Of a stretch of 64,000 nt of DNA, positions 8,290 through 17,000 are shown one piece after another (positions within the stretch are counted from its first letter, which is position 1; each line of letters begins with the position of its first letter). Where the stretch lies: the NCBI RefSeq assembly GCF_900099965.1, contig NZ_FNDJ01000013.1, positions 186,001-250,000 of the forward strand, given 5' to 3'. The translations under genes were made by a program, and so were the position numbers. The notes beneath the pieces are model-generated. The model was not told where the DNA came from. It did not search any database and saw only the letters and a list, made by a program, of their open reading frames with translations. Origin of the DNA: Nonomuraea jiangxiensis (GTDB taxonomy: Bacteria; Actinomycetota; Actinomycetes; Streptosporangiales; Streptosporangiaceae).

Positions 8290-8934
8290 ATGCCCGCTCT
8301 TGTCACCTTGTCCGGGCGCTCCGTGCGCCTGGAACCTCTCAGCCCCGCGGCGGTCGATGACCTGGTCGCCGCGGCGAGTGAAGACCGCTCCACGTATGCC
8401 TTCACTCGCGTCCCGAACGGCCGGGACGAGATGGCCTCCTATGTGGGGGCCGCTATGGCTGAGCAGGCGGAGGGCCGCTCGTTGCCCTTCGCCATCCGGT
8501 GGCTGAACACCGACCGCGTGGTCGGTGCCACCCGTCTCATGCACCTGGAGTACTGGCAGGGCCCCATGCCCTGGCCACCGGGTACACGCGGTGCGGTGGG
8601 CGAGATTCCGTCCGTGGCCGACATCGGTTACACCTGGCTGGGCGCGAGCGCCCAGGGCACGGGGGTCAACCGGGAGAGCAAGTTCCTGCTGCTCTCACAC
8701 GCCTTCGAGACGTGGAACGTCCACCGCATCACCCTCAAAGCAGACGTACGCAACACCAAGTCCCGGGCCGCCATCGAGGCCCTCGGCGCACACTTCGACG
8801 GGGTGCGACGAGCGGATAGCCGAGGCGCCGACAATACGGTCCGAGATACCGCGTTCTACTCGATCCTGAACTCCGAATGGCCGGCCGTCAGGGAGCGGCT
8901 CGTCATGCGGCTCGGACTGGTCGAGGCAGCCTGA
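8290..8934 (+). CDS. GNAT-family N-acetyltransferase (RimJ/RimL type)
   Basis: The 214-residue product starts MPALVTLSGRSVRLEPLSP, the typical opening of acetyltransferases of the Acetyltransf_3 group. VADIGYTWLGASAQGTGVN is the acetyl-CoA pocket region, and HRITLKADVRNTKSRAAIEA follows. Such enzymes acetylate the N-termini of proteins or small amines; the substrate is unknown. In-frame starts exist upstream (GTG 8284 and an ATG at 8236), but conserved sequence begins here. A strong terminator follows 15 bp after the stop. Confidence 0.88.
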   Translation: MPALVTLSGRSVRLEPLSPAAVDDLVAAASEDRSTYAFTRVPNGRDEMASYVGAAMAEQAEGRSLPFAIRWLNTDRVVGATRLMHLEYWQGPMPWPPGTRGAVGEIPSVADIGYTWLGASAQGTGVNRESKFLLLSHAFETWNVHRITLKADVRNTKSRAAIEALGAHFDGVRRADSRGADNTVRDTAFYSILNSEWPAVRERLVMRLGLVEAA

Positions 8935-8949
8935 CCACCTTTCCACCAA

Positions 8950-8987
8950 AGGCCCCGCCCAACTTTCCGGGCGGGGCCTGTATTTTT
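8950..8987 (+). terminator. Intrinsic terminator after the GNAT gene
   Basis: AGGCCCCGCCC (8950-8960), an 8-nt loop, then GGGCGGGGCCT (8969-8979): a perfect 11-bp GC stem followed by GTATTTTT. It is the most canonical rho-independent terminator in the window and separates the GNAT gene from the SARP regulator. Confidence 0.9.
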
Positions 8988-9098
8988 CGCCGCCCCCGTG
9001 TGCTCTACATGACACGCCGCCCGCGGCGTGCTCGATGGTCGAGCCCATGCGTCATGCCCAGCCGACCACCAGCATCGGCGGGAAGGTTCAACGCCTGA

Positions 9099-9128
9099 TT
9101 GACAGCCGATCGACGTACAGGTTAACGA
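9099..9128 (+). promoter_or_regulatory. Candidate promoter of the SARP regulator
   Basis: A perfect -35 hexamer TTGACA (9099-9104), an 18-nt spacer, then TAACGA (9123-9128). It lies 80 bp upstream of the SARP start in an otherwise gene-free stretch. The -10 match is partial. Confidence 0.35.
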
Positions 9129-9208
9129 TCAGGCCGGTGCTAGGTGGTGTGCAATGTCCGATCTATCATTTGGTCACAAATCATCCCATTGGCTTGGAGA
9201 CGGACGGC

Positions 9209-12200
9209 ATGGCTGGTCAGAGCGTTGAAGGGGGGCTGCGGTTCGCCGTCCTCGGTCCTGTCCGCGCGTGGCGTGACGGCCTCGAACTCGACCTGGGCAC
9301 CCCGTTGCAGCGTTCCATCCTCGGCATGCTGCTGCTGCGCGCGGGCCACGCCGTCACCCCCAACGAGATGATCGACGCCGTCTGGGGCGAGGACGCCCCG
9401 CCGCGGGCCCTGGGCGCGCTCCGCACCTACGTCTCCAGACTCCGTACCGTGCTCGAACCGGACAGGCCGGCCCGTTCCCGGCCGGAGCTGCTCACCTCCA
9501 TCGGCCGCGGCTACGCGCTGCGGCTGCCGGACGACGCCCTCGACCTGACCCGCTTCGAGCGCGGCATCGCCGGGGCCGAGGCGGCGCGCAAGGCGGGGCG
9601 GCCGCGCGAGGCGGCCGAGAGGCTGCGTGCCGCGCTGGCGCTGTTCGAGGGCGAGCCGCTGGCCGGCACCGTCGGGCCCTACTCCGAGCACCAGCGCGAC
9701 CGGCTGGTCGAGCGCCGCATCAGCGTCATCGAGACGCTCATGGACCTGGACCTGGAGCTGGGCAACCACGCCGAGATCGTGTCCGAGCTGATCGCGCTGA
9801 CCGCCGACCATCCGTTGCGCGAACGGCTGCGGGCCCAGCTCATGCTGGCCTTCTACCGGTGCGGCCGGCAGGGCGACGCTCTCAACGTGTTCACCGAGAC
9901 GCGCGAGGCGCTGATCGACGAGCTCGGCATCGAGCCGGGTCCCGAGCTGGCCACGCTGCACCAGCGCATCCTGGCCGCCGACCCCACGCTGGCCCCGGCC
10001 GAGCCGGCCGCCGACGAGTCGCCGGAGCCGGAGGAGCCGCGGCCGGCCCTGGAGCTGCCGCGCCCCGCCCAGCTCCCCGCCGCCGTCACCGACTTCACCG
10101 GGCGCAAGGAGCTCGCCGTACGGCTGCGCGCGCTGCTGTCGGCCCAGTCCTCGTCCCTCTCCTCAGCCGGCGGCGTCCCGGTGGCGGCCATCTCCGGCAT
10201 CGGCGGCGTCGGCAAGACCGCGCTGGCCGTGCACGTCGCCCACCTGGCCGACGACCTGTTCCCGGACGGCCAGCTCTACGCCGACCTGCGCGGCTACACC
10301 GACGAGGCGACCGCGCCCGAGTCGGCCCTCGGCGGATTCCTGCGCGCCCTCGGCATCCCGCCCGACGTCATTCCCGACGGCCTGCCCGAACGATCCGCGC
10401 TCTTCCGCTCGATCCTGGCAGAACGCCGCATCCTGGTCCTGCTGGACAACGCCCGCGACACCGCCCAGGTCATCCCGCTGCTGCCCGGCTCGCCCGGCTG
10501 CGCGGCCATCGTCACCAGCCGGGTCAAGCTGGCCGACCTGCCCTCGGCCCGGCTGATCGACCTCGACGTGATGGAGCCGGGGGAGGCGCTGTCGCTGTTC
10601 GGGGCGGTGGCCGGGGCGGAGCGCGTGTCGGCCGAGCACGGCGCGGCCATGGACGCGGTGGCCGCCTGCGGGTTCCTGCCGCTGGCGGTGCGGATCGTGG
10701 CGGCCAGGCTGGCAGCGCGGCCCTCGTGGACGATCGCCTCCCTGGTGGCCCGGCTGGCCGACGAACAGCGCCGCCTCGACGAGCTGCGGGTGGGCGACCT
10801 GGGGGTGGAGGCCACGTTCGCGCTCGGGTACGGGCAGCTCGACCCGGCCGCGGCCCGCGCCTTCCGGCTGCTGTCGCTGCCCAGCGGGCCCGACATCTCC
10901 GGCGAGGCGGCGGCCGCCGTGCTGTCGATGAGCGCGCTGGAGGCCGAGGAGGTGCTGGAGTCACTGGTGGACGCCAGCCTGCTGGAGGCGCCGGCGCCGG
11001 GCCGCTACCGCTTCCACGACCTGCTCAAGCTGTTCGCCAGGCGGGAGCTGGACAGGAGCGAGCAGCCCCGGGAACGGGCCATGGCGCTGCGCCGGCTGCT
11101 CGGCTTCTACCTGGCCTCGGCCCAGTCCGCGCACCGGCTGGCCTACGAGGGCAGCATGATCGCGGACAACCTCGTGGTGATCGGCAGCGGGCGGGCGTTC
11201 GCCGGTGCGGAGGAGGCCGTGGCCTGGCTGATCTCCGAGGGCGACTCGCTGTTCGCGGCCATCAACCAGGCGGCCGCGGTCGCGCGTACCGACGAGGAGC
11301 TCCAGCCCGCCGCCGACCTGCTGGTGGCGATGGAGCCGCTGCTGGAGTCGGGCACGCACACGCGCGAGTTCGACCAGAGCACCCGCGCCGCGCTGGCCGC
11401 CGCCCAGCACCTCACCGACCAGACCGGCGCCGAACCCGGGCGCGATCAGGGCCGCGCCGGACCCGGGCGCGATCAGGGCCGCGCCGACCCCGGATCCGAG
11501 CGAGCAAGCGAGCTACGCGCCCGTTATGTGCTGGGCCGGGTGCTGTTCGCGGGCAACCGGCTGAGGGAGGCCGAGGAGCAGTTCAGGATCGTGTACGACC
11601 TCTCGCGCGCCCGCGCGGAGAAGATCGTCACCGGCGAGGTGCTGAACGCGCTGGCCGTCGTGGTCGGCCGCCAGCGCCGCCACACCGAGGCGCTGGCGCT
11701 GTTCGACGCGGCGATGCGGTTCTACCGCGAGAACGGCGTTCCGGCCGGCGAGGCGCTGGTGCTCAGCTACTCGGCCCGCGACCACCTGGGCCTGGGCCAC
11801 GCCGAGGACGCGATCGCGGCGGCGGAGAAGGGGCTGGCCATCTTCACCGAGATCGGCAGCGGCGCCGGCACCGCCCGGGCCCGCTACCATCTCGGCATCG
11901 TGCTGTCCCGGGTCGGCCGGCTCACCGAGGCCGTCCACCACCACGCCGAGTGCCTGGCCTTCTTCCGGGCCGGCAAGCAGCGGGTCTGGGAGCAGCGGGT
12001 GTGCTCCCGGCTGGCCGAGACGTTCATCGCCGCCAAGCGCTATCCCGACGCCGTCCGCCACGCCGAGCAGGCGCTGGTCGTGGCCCGCGAGATCGGTCAC
12101 CCCTACGGCGAGGCGCTCTCCCTCACCGTGCTCGGCAAGGCGCTGCGCGGTCTCGGCAGCAGGACGCGGAGCCTGGACTGCTTAAGGCGGGCCTTCGACA

Positions 12201-12400
12201 TCTTCTCCCGGCTCGGCGCTCCCGAGGCCGGCGACCTGAAGGTCCTGCTGGACGGCATCGCCATCACAGAACCCGCCCTCGGTCCCACCGCGGTCACCGG
12301 GTCCGCCCTGGAGTCCGCCGCCCCCGCTGTCGAGCCCGCTGTCGAGCCCACTGTTGAGCCCGTCGTCGAGTCCGTCGTCGAGTCCGTCGTCGAGTCCTGA
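9209..12400 (+). CDS. AfsR/SARP-family regulator (OmpR-type HTH, BTAD, NB-ARC, TPR)
   Basis: A 1063-residue regulator with four parts: winged helix (about 10-100, FAVLGPVRAWRDG to RGYALRLP), BTAD (about 105-260, ending ELGIEPGPELATLHQRILA), NB-ARC ATPase (about 295-640) and C-terminal TPR helices. The P-loop is ISGIGGVGKTALA near residue 330 and Walker B is ILVLLDNA. Proteins of this layout activate secondary metabolism or stress genes. No biosynthetic cluster adjoins, so it may be pleiotropic like AfsR. A linker near residue 745 holds a 9-residue tandem repeat, and the C-terminus is VEP/VES repeats. GGAG lies 9 nt before the ATG. Confidence 0.92.
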   Translation: MAGQSVEGGLRFAVLGPVRAWRDGLELDLGTPLQRSILGMLLLRAGHAVTPNEMIDAVWGEDAPPRALGALRTYVSRLRTVLEPDRPARSRPELLTSIGRGYALRLPDDALDLTRFERGIAGAEAARKAGRPREAAERLRAALALFEGEPLAGTVGPYSEHQRDRLVERRISVIETLMDLDLELGNHAEIVSELIALTADHPLRERLRAQLMLAFYRCGRQGDALNVFTETREALIDELGIEPGPELATLHQRILAADPTLAPAEPAADESPEPEEPRPALELPRPAQLPAAVTDFTGRKELAVRLRALLSAQSSSLSSAGGVPVAAISGIGGVGKTALAVHVAHLADDLFPDGQLYADLRGYTDEATAPESALGGFLRALGIPPDVIPDGLPERSALFRSILAERRILVLLDNARDTAQVIPLLPGSPGCAAIVTSRVKLADLPSARLIDLDVMEPGEALSLFGAVAGAERVSAEHGAAMDAVAACGFLPLAVRIVAARLAARPSWTIASLVARLADEQRRLDELRVGDLGVEATFALGYGQLDPAAARAFRLLSLPSGPDISGEAAAAVLSMSALEAEEVLESLVDASLLEAPAPGRYRFHDLLKLFARRELDRSEQPRERAMALRRLLGFYLASAQSAHRLAYEGSMIADNLVVIGSGRAFAGAEEAVAWLISEGDSLFAAINQAAAVARTDEELQPAADLLVAMEPLLESGTHTREFDQSTRAALAAAQHLTDQTGAEPGRDQGRAGPGRDQGRADPGSERASELRARYVLGRVLFAGNRLREAEEQFRIVYDLSRARAEKIVTGEVLNALAVVVGRQRRHTEALALFDAAMRFYRENGVPAGEALVLSYSARDHLGLGHAEDAIAAAEKGLAIFTEIGSGAGTARARYHLGIVLSRVGRLTEAVHHHAECLAFFRAGKQRVWEQRVCSRLAETFIAAKRYPDAVRHAEQALVVAREIGHPYGEALSLTVLGKALRGLGSRTRSLDCLRRAFDIFSRLGAPEAGDLKVLLDGIAITEPALGPTAVTGSALESAAPAVEPAVEPTVEPVVESVVESVVES
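11434..11487 (+). repeat. 27-bp tandem repeat inside the SARP gene
   Basis: Two adjacent 27-bp units (11434-11460 and 11461-11487) differ at one base. They encode PGRDQGRAG then PGRDQGRAD in frame, in the linker ahead of the C-terminal TPRs. The length, a multiple of three, keeps the frame. Confidence 0.8.
12330..12397 (+). repeat. 12-bp repeats at the SARP C-terminus
   Basis: About six in-frame copies of a 12-bp unit (consensus GTCGAGYCCGTC) encode a Val-Glu-Pro/Ser-Val tail reaching the stop codon. The last copies are nearly identical, as expected for recent slippage. Confidence 0.75.
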
Positions 12401-12593
12401 GTACAGCTCGTCGTCCAGACGTGTCATCCACACATGGTTGATCAAGGCTGTCCTTAGGGAGTCACGAAACATCGTGATCAATGGTTTTCAGCCCGGCCGG
12501 CCATCCGTTGCCGCCACGCGTCGCTAGGGGGCCCGGTCATCCGGATGCTCCGCGCGGCGGCTAGCCGCCTCACTAGGACGACCGGCCGGACCT

Positions 12594-12625
12594 GACACGG
12601 CCCTCGAACCCCCCAGGTCCGTGTC
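12594..12625. terminator. Possible hairpin between convergent SARP and methyltransferase genes
   Basis: GACACGG (12594-12600) pairs with CCGTGTC (12619-12625) across an 18-nt loop. A perfect palindrome GGCGGCTAGCCGCC lies at 12556-12569. No T-tract. The 271-bp gap 12401-12671 shows no gene. Confidence 0.3.
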
Positions 12626-12671
12626 CTGCTAGAGCCTGCACCCAAGCGGTCAACGTCGAATCAACGGCCGA

Positions 12672-14063
12672 TTAAAGCAGGAAGTAACCCTCCGCGATCA
12701 GCGGCCTGACCGCGTCGGCGTTGAGGATCTCGCCGTCGCCGACCAGCTCGGCGATCACGTTGAGCAGCGGCCCGAGTGCCAGCTCGCCGTCGCACACGCC
12801 GGCCAGCGCCGCCTCCACCGTGCCGACCTCCCTGCTGCGCCGCAGTCCCTGCGTCTGGCGCAGCACGATGCGGATGGGGTCCTCGGCGCCCGGCAGGCCG
12901 ATGCGCTCGTCCAGCAGCCCGTCGGCGGTACGCAGCCGCGCGGTGTCCAGATCCCCGGCCCGGTGCGCGGCGGCCACGGCGTCGAGCACGGCGTCCACGT
13001 AGTCGCCGACCGGCAGCGAGACCTGGTGCGTGAGGTGCTCCACGCGGACGACGGGGTCGAACGCGCCTGAGTTGCGCATCGTGATCCAGCCGAACCCGAC
13101 GCCCTCCACCTTGTGCTCGTCGAACCAGGCCAGCCAGCGGTCATAGTGCTCGGTGTAGGACTCCGTGCCCTGCTGCGCCGCGTCCCGCAGCCACAGCTCG
13201 ACGTATTCGGCCGGGTCCTGCACGTCGCGCTGCACCACCCAGCCGTCACAACCGGTCTCGCGCAGCCAGCCGCCGACGCGGTCGTGCCAGTCCTCGCCCT
13301 CGACGTGCAGCCAGTTGGCCAGGAAGTGGGCCTGGCCGCCGGGGGCGAGATGGCGGGGCGTGCGGCGTACGAGGTCGCGGCAGAACCCGTCGCCGCCCAC
13401 CTCGCGATAGGTCAGCCCGGGCGCCGGCGAGATGACGAACGGCGGGTTGCTCACGATCAGGTCGAACAGCTCGTCCTCGACCGGCTCGAACATCGACCCG
13501 ACCCGCGCGTCCACCCCCGTGACCCCCGACAACTCCCAGCTCAGCCTGGCCAGCTCCACGGCCCGCGGATTGACGTCGGTGGCCACCAGCTGCTCGGCCC
13601 GCTCTGCCAGGTGCAGCACCTGCACCCCGCAACCGGTGCCGAGGTCGAGCGCGCGCCCGGCCGGGCGGCGGGTGACGAGCTGCGCCAGGTTGGCCGAGGC
13701 GCCCCCGGCGCCGACGACGTGGTCGGCCCGCAGCGCCGGGTCGCCCGGCCGTACTTTGCGATCGGAGACCAGGTAGCCGCCGGTCTCCCAGGGCTGCAGG
13801 TGCACGGTCGCGCGGATCTGGTCGCCCTCGGCCGCGACCAGGCCGGAGTCGAGCACCTCGTCGGGGACGGAGACGGCGGGAACGGGGACGCCGAGCCACC
13901 ACAGCCTGATCAGCGTGGCCAGCGGATCGCCGTCGGCGGTGGCGCGCAGTGCCGGGACCAGCTCCTCCCTGGAGAGGGCCGTGGCCGCCATGCCGCCCAG
14001 GCGGTCGCGGACGCCGTCGATCGTGTAACCGGTCTCCAGGAGGTGATGGCGCAGTCGTTCCAC
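12672..14063 (-). CDS. Class I SAM methyltransferase with NPPF motif
   Basis: About 463 residues. A helical N-terminal region runs to about residue 130. The methyltransferase core has ALDLGTGCGVQVLHLAERA (motif I) and DLIVSNPPFVISP (motif IV). An extra C-terminal domain follows. NPPF/NPPY motifs mark enzymes that methylate nitrogen of bases or glutamine, such as RNA guanine-N2 or PrmC-type enzymes, so an RNA or protein amide target is plausible. The GTG at 14061-14063 is favoured because GGAAGG lies 9 nt upstream. An ATG 11 codons further up is possible. Divergent from the zinc-ribbon gene. Confidence 0.85.
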   Translation of the reverse strand: MERLRHHLLETGYTIDGVRDRLGGMAATALSREELVPALRATADGDPLATLIRLWWLGVPVPAVSVPDEVLDSGLVAAEGDQIRATVHLQPWETGGYLVSDRKVRPGDPALRADHVVGAGGASANLAQLVTRRPAGRALDLGTGCGVQVLHLAERAEQLVATDVNPRAVELARLSWELSGVTGVDARVGSMFEPVEDELFDLIVSNPPFVISPAPGLTYREVGGDGFCRDLVRRTPRHLAPGGQAHFLANWLHVEGEDWHDRVGGWLRETGCDGWVVQRDVQDPAEYVELWLRDAAQQGTESYTEHYDRWLAWFDEHKVEGVGFGWITMRNSGAFDPVVRVEHLTHQVSLPVGDYVDAVLDAVAAAHRAGDLDTARLRTADGLLDERIGLPGAEDPIRIVLRQTQGLRRSREVGTVEAALAGVCDGELALGPLLNVIAELVGDGEILNADAVRPLIAEGYFLL

Positions 14064-14214
14064 AGGACCATCCTTCCACCACGGGCTTCCTGGCATGATC
14101 CGATACCCACGGCGTTCATACTGTTACTTAAACGTCCAAGCATTCTGCAAGCCACTAACAAGGCGAGCGCGATATCTCTAGGGAGGTAACCAGCTCATCC
14201 CAAGGAGCGGACCG

Positions 14215-14571
14215 ATGCTGATCCCCTGCTTGGCCTGCGAGTCCCGATTCGGGCCCGACGAATACTTCAGCGCTTGCTCCGACTACAACCGGGGCCTGGA
14301 CCTGGTGTCCTGGACCTGCCCGCACTGCGGCAACCGCGACGACCTGCGGGTGCTGCCCGGCGAGCTCGGGTTCGGCTATCCGCACCACGGCCGCTTCGAC
14401 GTGCACGCCAGGGTGCGGGTGCCCGGGCTCCGCAGGCACCGCGGTGACCTGCGGCTGGACATCTCGCTCGACCGGGCGAGCTGGCGGATCAGTACGAGCC
14501 TGCGCCGGGCCCGGCCCCTCACTCGGGACGCTGGCGCAGGCTCTGCCAGGCCGCCTCGCCCAGTCCCCTGA
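14215..14571 (+). CDS. Small zinc-ribbon-like protein
   Basis: A 118-residue product with two CxxC knuckles, IPCLACESRF (Cys5, Cys8) and WTCPHCGNRDD (about Cys35, Cys38), suggesting one structural zinc. The rest is Arg/Asp-rich with no membrane segment. AAGGAG lies 6 nt before the ATG. Its last 53 bp overlap the convergent TetR gene, and the tail there (Ala/Arg/Pro) looks shaped by the opposite strand. Function unknown. A real gene is likely from the ribosome site and the paired Cys motifs. Confidence 0.6.
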   Translation: MLIPCLACESRFGPDEYFSACSDYNRGLDLVSWTCPHCGNRDDLRVLPGELGFGYPHHGRFDVHARVRVPGLRRHRGDLRLDISLDRASWRISTSLRRARPLTRDAGAGSARPPRPVP

Positions 14572-15115
14572 TCTCCTCCTCGGTGGGCGTGTGCGCCCCG
14601 GCGAACCACAACCGGCACATCTCCTGCGCCGGCCCCAGCCACAGCACGTAGCACATGGTGGCGTGCACGGGCTGGAGCAGGCCGTTCTTCATGTGCGGCC
14701 GCCACCAGTCGGAGACCTGGCGGAAGAACGCCCGCCGCGCCTCGGCCACCTCCGTGCCACCCGGCTCGTGCTTGCGCGGCGGCCGCTCGCTGACCAGCAG
14801 CCTGGCCCGCTCGGGATGCTCCCCCGCCCACCGCATGTGGAAGGCGACCACGGCCTCGATGCCGGCCCGGGCCTCCTCGTGGCTGACCAGCTCGGCGAGG
14901 AAGGCCTCCTGGTAGGCGGTGAGGATCTCCGCGTAGAGCACGCCGAAGACGTGTTCCTTGCTGGCGAAGTGGTGGTAGAAGCTGCCGACGCTCACTCCGC
15001 TTTCCTCGCGCAGGCTCGCCAGCGTGGTGGCCGACACCCCGTCCTGGCTGAACCGGCGGAGGGCGCCCTCGATGATGCGGGTCCGGCCGTCGCGTCCGTT
15101 CTTGACACTCTTCAC
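14519..15115 (-). CDS. TetR/AcrR-family regulator
   Basis: A 198-residue TetR repressor. The helix-turn-helix is GVSATTLASLREESGVSVGS followed by FYHHFASKEHVFGVLYAEI (about residues 25-65). The ligand domain includes a Trp/His-rich segment WWRPHMKNGLL. It begins with GTG in a GTGA overlap with the stop of the GNAT gene upstream, so the two are translationally coupled. Its ligand is unknown. It overlaps the tail of the zinc-ribbon gene convergently. Confidence 0.9.
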   Translation of the reverse strand: MKSVKNGRDGRTRIIEGALRRFSQDGVSATTLASLREESGVSVGSFYHHFASKEHVFGVLYAEILTAYQEAFLAELVSHEEARAGIEAVVAFHMRWAGEHPERARLLVSERPPRKHEPGGTEVAEARRAFFRQVSDWWRPHMKNGLLQPVHATMCYVLWLGPAQEMCRLWFAGAHTPTEEEIRGLGEAAWQSLRQRPE

Positions 15116-15624
15116 AATGTCAATGGTGTGCCACCAGAACGTTGTTCCGCAAATAATGCAGCCTGATCGATCATAGCGGTAACCTCAACCGTCCCGGAAG
15201 CGACCTTCATCACCGCATCAGGCCAGATCCTGCGGATGAGCCGGAGCACCCGGCGGTTCTCCCCCATGACGTCCATGCCCACGGTCCTCGCGCCGCGCAG
15301 GGCGGCCCTGAGCAGCAGTCTCTCGACCAGCTCCGGCCCGAGCCCGAACCCCTGCCACTGGTCGGCCACGACCACGGCGATCTCCACGTCGGCGCACCGG
15401 CCCAGATAGCTCATGGCATGCCCGACGATCTCGCCACCCTCGGTCGCGACCAGGGCGTCGCGACGCTCGTCCACCGCGATCAGGGCGTGCACCAGCCCGC
15501 TCGCCGGAACGCCGAAGCCGGTGAAGAAGCGCATTGTCTGCGTCTGCAGCGACAGCCCCGCCAGGAAGCGCGCGATCCGCTCCTCGTCGTCCGGACAGGC
15601 GGGGCGGATCTGAGTTCCATGCAT
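15112..15624 (-). CDS. GNAT-family N-acetyltransferase
   Basis: The 170-residue product starts MHGTQIRPACPDDEERIARF. Core GNAT features are LVATEGGEIVGHAMSYLG (beta strands 2-3), ADVEIAVVVADQWQGFGLG (acetyl-CoA loop, Q/G-x-G) and RGARTVGMDVMGENRRVL. It resembles the acetyltransferase domain found in Pat-type protein lysine acetyltransferases, but no cNMP or CoA-ligase domain is attached. The stop overlaps the start of the TetR gene. The ATG is divergent from the HxlR gene over 58 bp that carry repeated ACTCAG half-sites. Confidence 0.85.
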   Translation of the reverse strand: MHGTQIRPACPDDEERIARFLAGLSLQTQTMRFFTGFGVPASGLVHALIAVDERRDALVATEGGEIVGHAMSYLGRCADVEIAVVVADQWQGFGLGPELVERLLLRAALRGARTVGMDVMGENRRVLRLIRRIWPDAVMKVASGTVEVTAMIDQAALFAEQRSGGTPLTL

Positions 15625-15625
15625 A

Positions 15626-15676
15626 GACTCAGGCTGCCCGTCGAAGCTGAGTCTGTCAATTGAACTCAGGTATAAT
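15626..15676 (+). promoter_or_regulatory. HxlR promoter with three ACTCAG half-sites
   Basis: GACTCAG (15626-15632) and CTGAGTC (15647-15653) form a perfect inverted repeat. A third copy, AACTCAG, is at 15663-15669. A consensus -10 TATAAT (15671-15676) lies 6 nt before the HxlR ATG, so the transcript is probably leaderless and the third half-site abuts the -10. This fits autorepression and shared control of the divergent GNAT-TetR pair (inference). Confidence 0.55.
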
Positions 15677-15682
15677 GCAAAG

Positions 15683-16144
15683 ATGAACGTGCCCTTCCGG
15701 GTGGACAACTGTTCAATCGAGCGCACCCTGGACATCGTCGGGGAGAAGTGGACCTTCCTGGTGCTGCGGGAGGCGTTCAGCGGCGTGCGGCGCTTCGCCG
15801 ACATGCAGGCGATCACCGGCGCTCCCCGCCAGGTGCTCAGCGCCCGCCTGGCCCGGCTGGTCGACGAGGGGCTGCTGCGCAAGGAGCCCTACCGCGAGCC
15901 CGGGCAGCGGCAGCGGGACGAATACCGGCTCACCGAGAAGGGCCGCGACCTCTATCCGCTGCTGGTGGCGCTCATGCACTGGGGTGACAAATACCTGTCC
16001 GACGAGGACGGCCCGCCGGTCCTGCTGACCCATCGCGGCTGCGGCGCGCTCATCGAGCAGCACTTCCACTGCGCGGACGGCCACGAGGTGCGCGGCCCCC
16101 GCGAGGTGACCCCGGTGCCGGGCTCCGGCCTCAAGAGTGCCTAG
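15683..16144 (+). CDS. HxlR-family transcriptional regulator
   Basis: A 153-residue winged-helix protein. The HxlR signature is NCSIERTLDIVGEKWTFLVL near residues 9-28, with a conserved Cys at 10 and REAFSGVRRFADMQ after it. The recognition region is QVLSARLARLVDEGLLRKEP. HxlR proteins often sense aldehydes, quinones or redox state through such a Cys. The C-terminal part adds HRGCGALIEQHFHCADGHEV, a possible metal site. The ATG sits at the predicted transcription start. Confidence 0.9.
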   Translation: MNVPFRVDNCSIERTLDIVGEKWTFLVLREAFSGVRRFADMQAITGAPRQVLSARLARLVDEGLLRKEPYREPGQRQRDEYRLTEKGRDLYPLLVALMHWGDKYLSDEDGPPVLLTHRGCGALIEQHFHCADGHEVRGPREVTPVPGSGLKSA

Positions 16145-16186
16145 GCGTTTCCAGGGGCACGGGGTCGGGTGCCTACCCTTGAAGGC

Positions 16187-16990
16187 GTGTACCGGTTCCT
16201 GCTGACGCCCAGATGGCTCGCGCTCCATGTCGTGGTGCTGCTGGTCATCCCCGCTTTCGTGCTGCTCGGGCGGTGGCAGTTCGGCCGTTTCGAGGAGCGC
16301 TCCGCCAACAGCGACCTGGTCACCTCGAACATCGACGCCGCGCCGGTGCCGCTCGACCGGCTCGCGGCCCCCGGCCAACCGGTCCGGCAGGACGAGCGGT
16401 TCCGTACGGTCCGGGTGACGGGCACGTACGACCCGGCCCACGCGGTCGTCGTACGCCGGCGCCCCCAGGAGGGCCAGGCCGGCTTCTACGTCCTGACCCC
16501 GCTCGTGACCGGCGCCGGCACCGCAGTGATCGTGAACCGCGGCTGGGTCAAGGCGGGCGCCACCGCCGACACCGCGCCCGAGGTGCCCGCTCCCCCCGCC
16601 GGCCAGGTAACTGTCACCGGGCGGCTACGACCCAGCGAGACCGAGGAGTCCAGCGGGATCCGCGATCGCTCCGGGCTGCCGCCCGGCCAGGTGCTGCTGA
16701 TCAACGCCGACAAGCTCGGGCAGGGACTGCCGTACCGGCTAGTGGGCGGCTACGTCGAGCTGACCGAGCAGCAGCCGCGGCCCGCGGTCGCGCCGGTGCC
16801 GGTGCCCGAGCCCGACGTGGGCCCGGGAGGCGGGCTCAACCTGGCCTACGGGGTGCAGTGGTGGCTGTTCATCGGGATCGCCATCGGCGGGTGGATCATG
16901 CTCATCCGGCGCGAAGTCGCCGAGCGGAAGGCCGCGGGCGAATCGCGGGGCGCGCCCGCGGACGAGGAGGCCGGGGCCACCGCCAATTAA
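16187..16990 (+). CDS. SURF1-family cytochrome oxidase assembly protein
   Basis: A 267-residue SURF1 protein with the expected two-helix layout. It opens VYRFLLTPRWLALHVVVLLV (first helix), has a large outer domain with QDERFRTVRVTGTYDP and VIVNRGWVKAG, and ends with a second helix VQWWLFIGIAIGGWIMLIRR. SURF1 helps insert heme a into cytochrome c oxidase. The C-terminal tail is Glu/Ala-rich. The GTG at 16187 matches the family N-terminus; a GTG six codons upstream (16169) is possible. Confidence 0.88.
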   Translation: MYRFLLTPRWLALHVVVLLVIPAFVLLGRWQFGRFEERSANSDLVTSNIDAAPVPLDRLAAPGQPVRQDERFRTVRVTGTYDPAHAVVVRRRPQEGQAGFYVLTPLVTGAGTAVIVNRGWVKAGATADTAPEVPAPPAGQVTVTGRLRPSETEESSGIRDRSGLPPGQVLLINADKLGQGLPYRLVGGYVELTEQQPRPAVAPVPVPEPDVGPGGGLNLAYGVQWWLFIGIAIGGWIMLIRREVAERKAAGESRGAPADEEAGATAN

Positions 16991-17000
16991 GGTGTTGAGG

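Noticed and set aside
9209..12400. Pathway-specific regulator of a biosynthetic gene cluster
   Set aside because: No PKS, NRPS, terpene or tailoring genes flank it; a pleiotropic AfsR-like role fits better.
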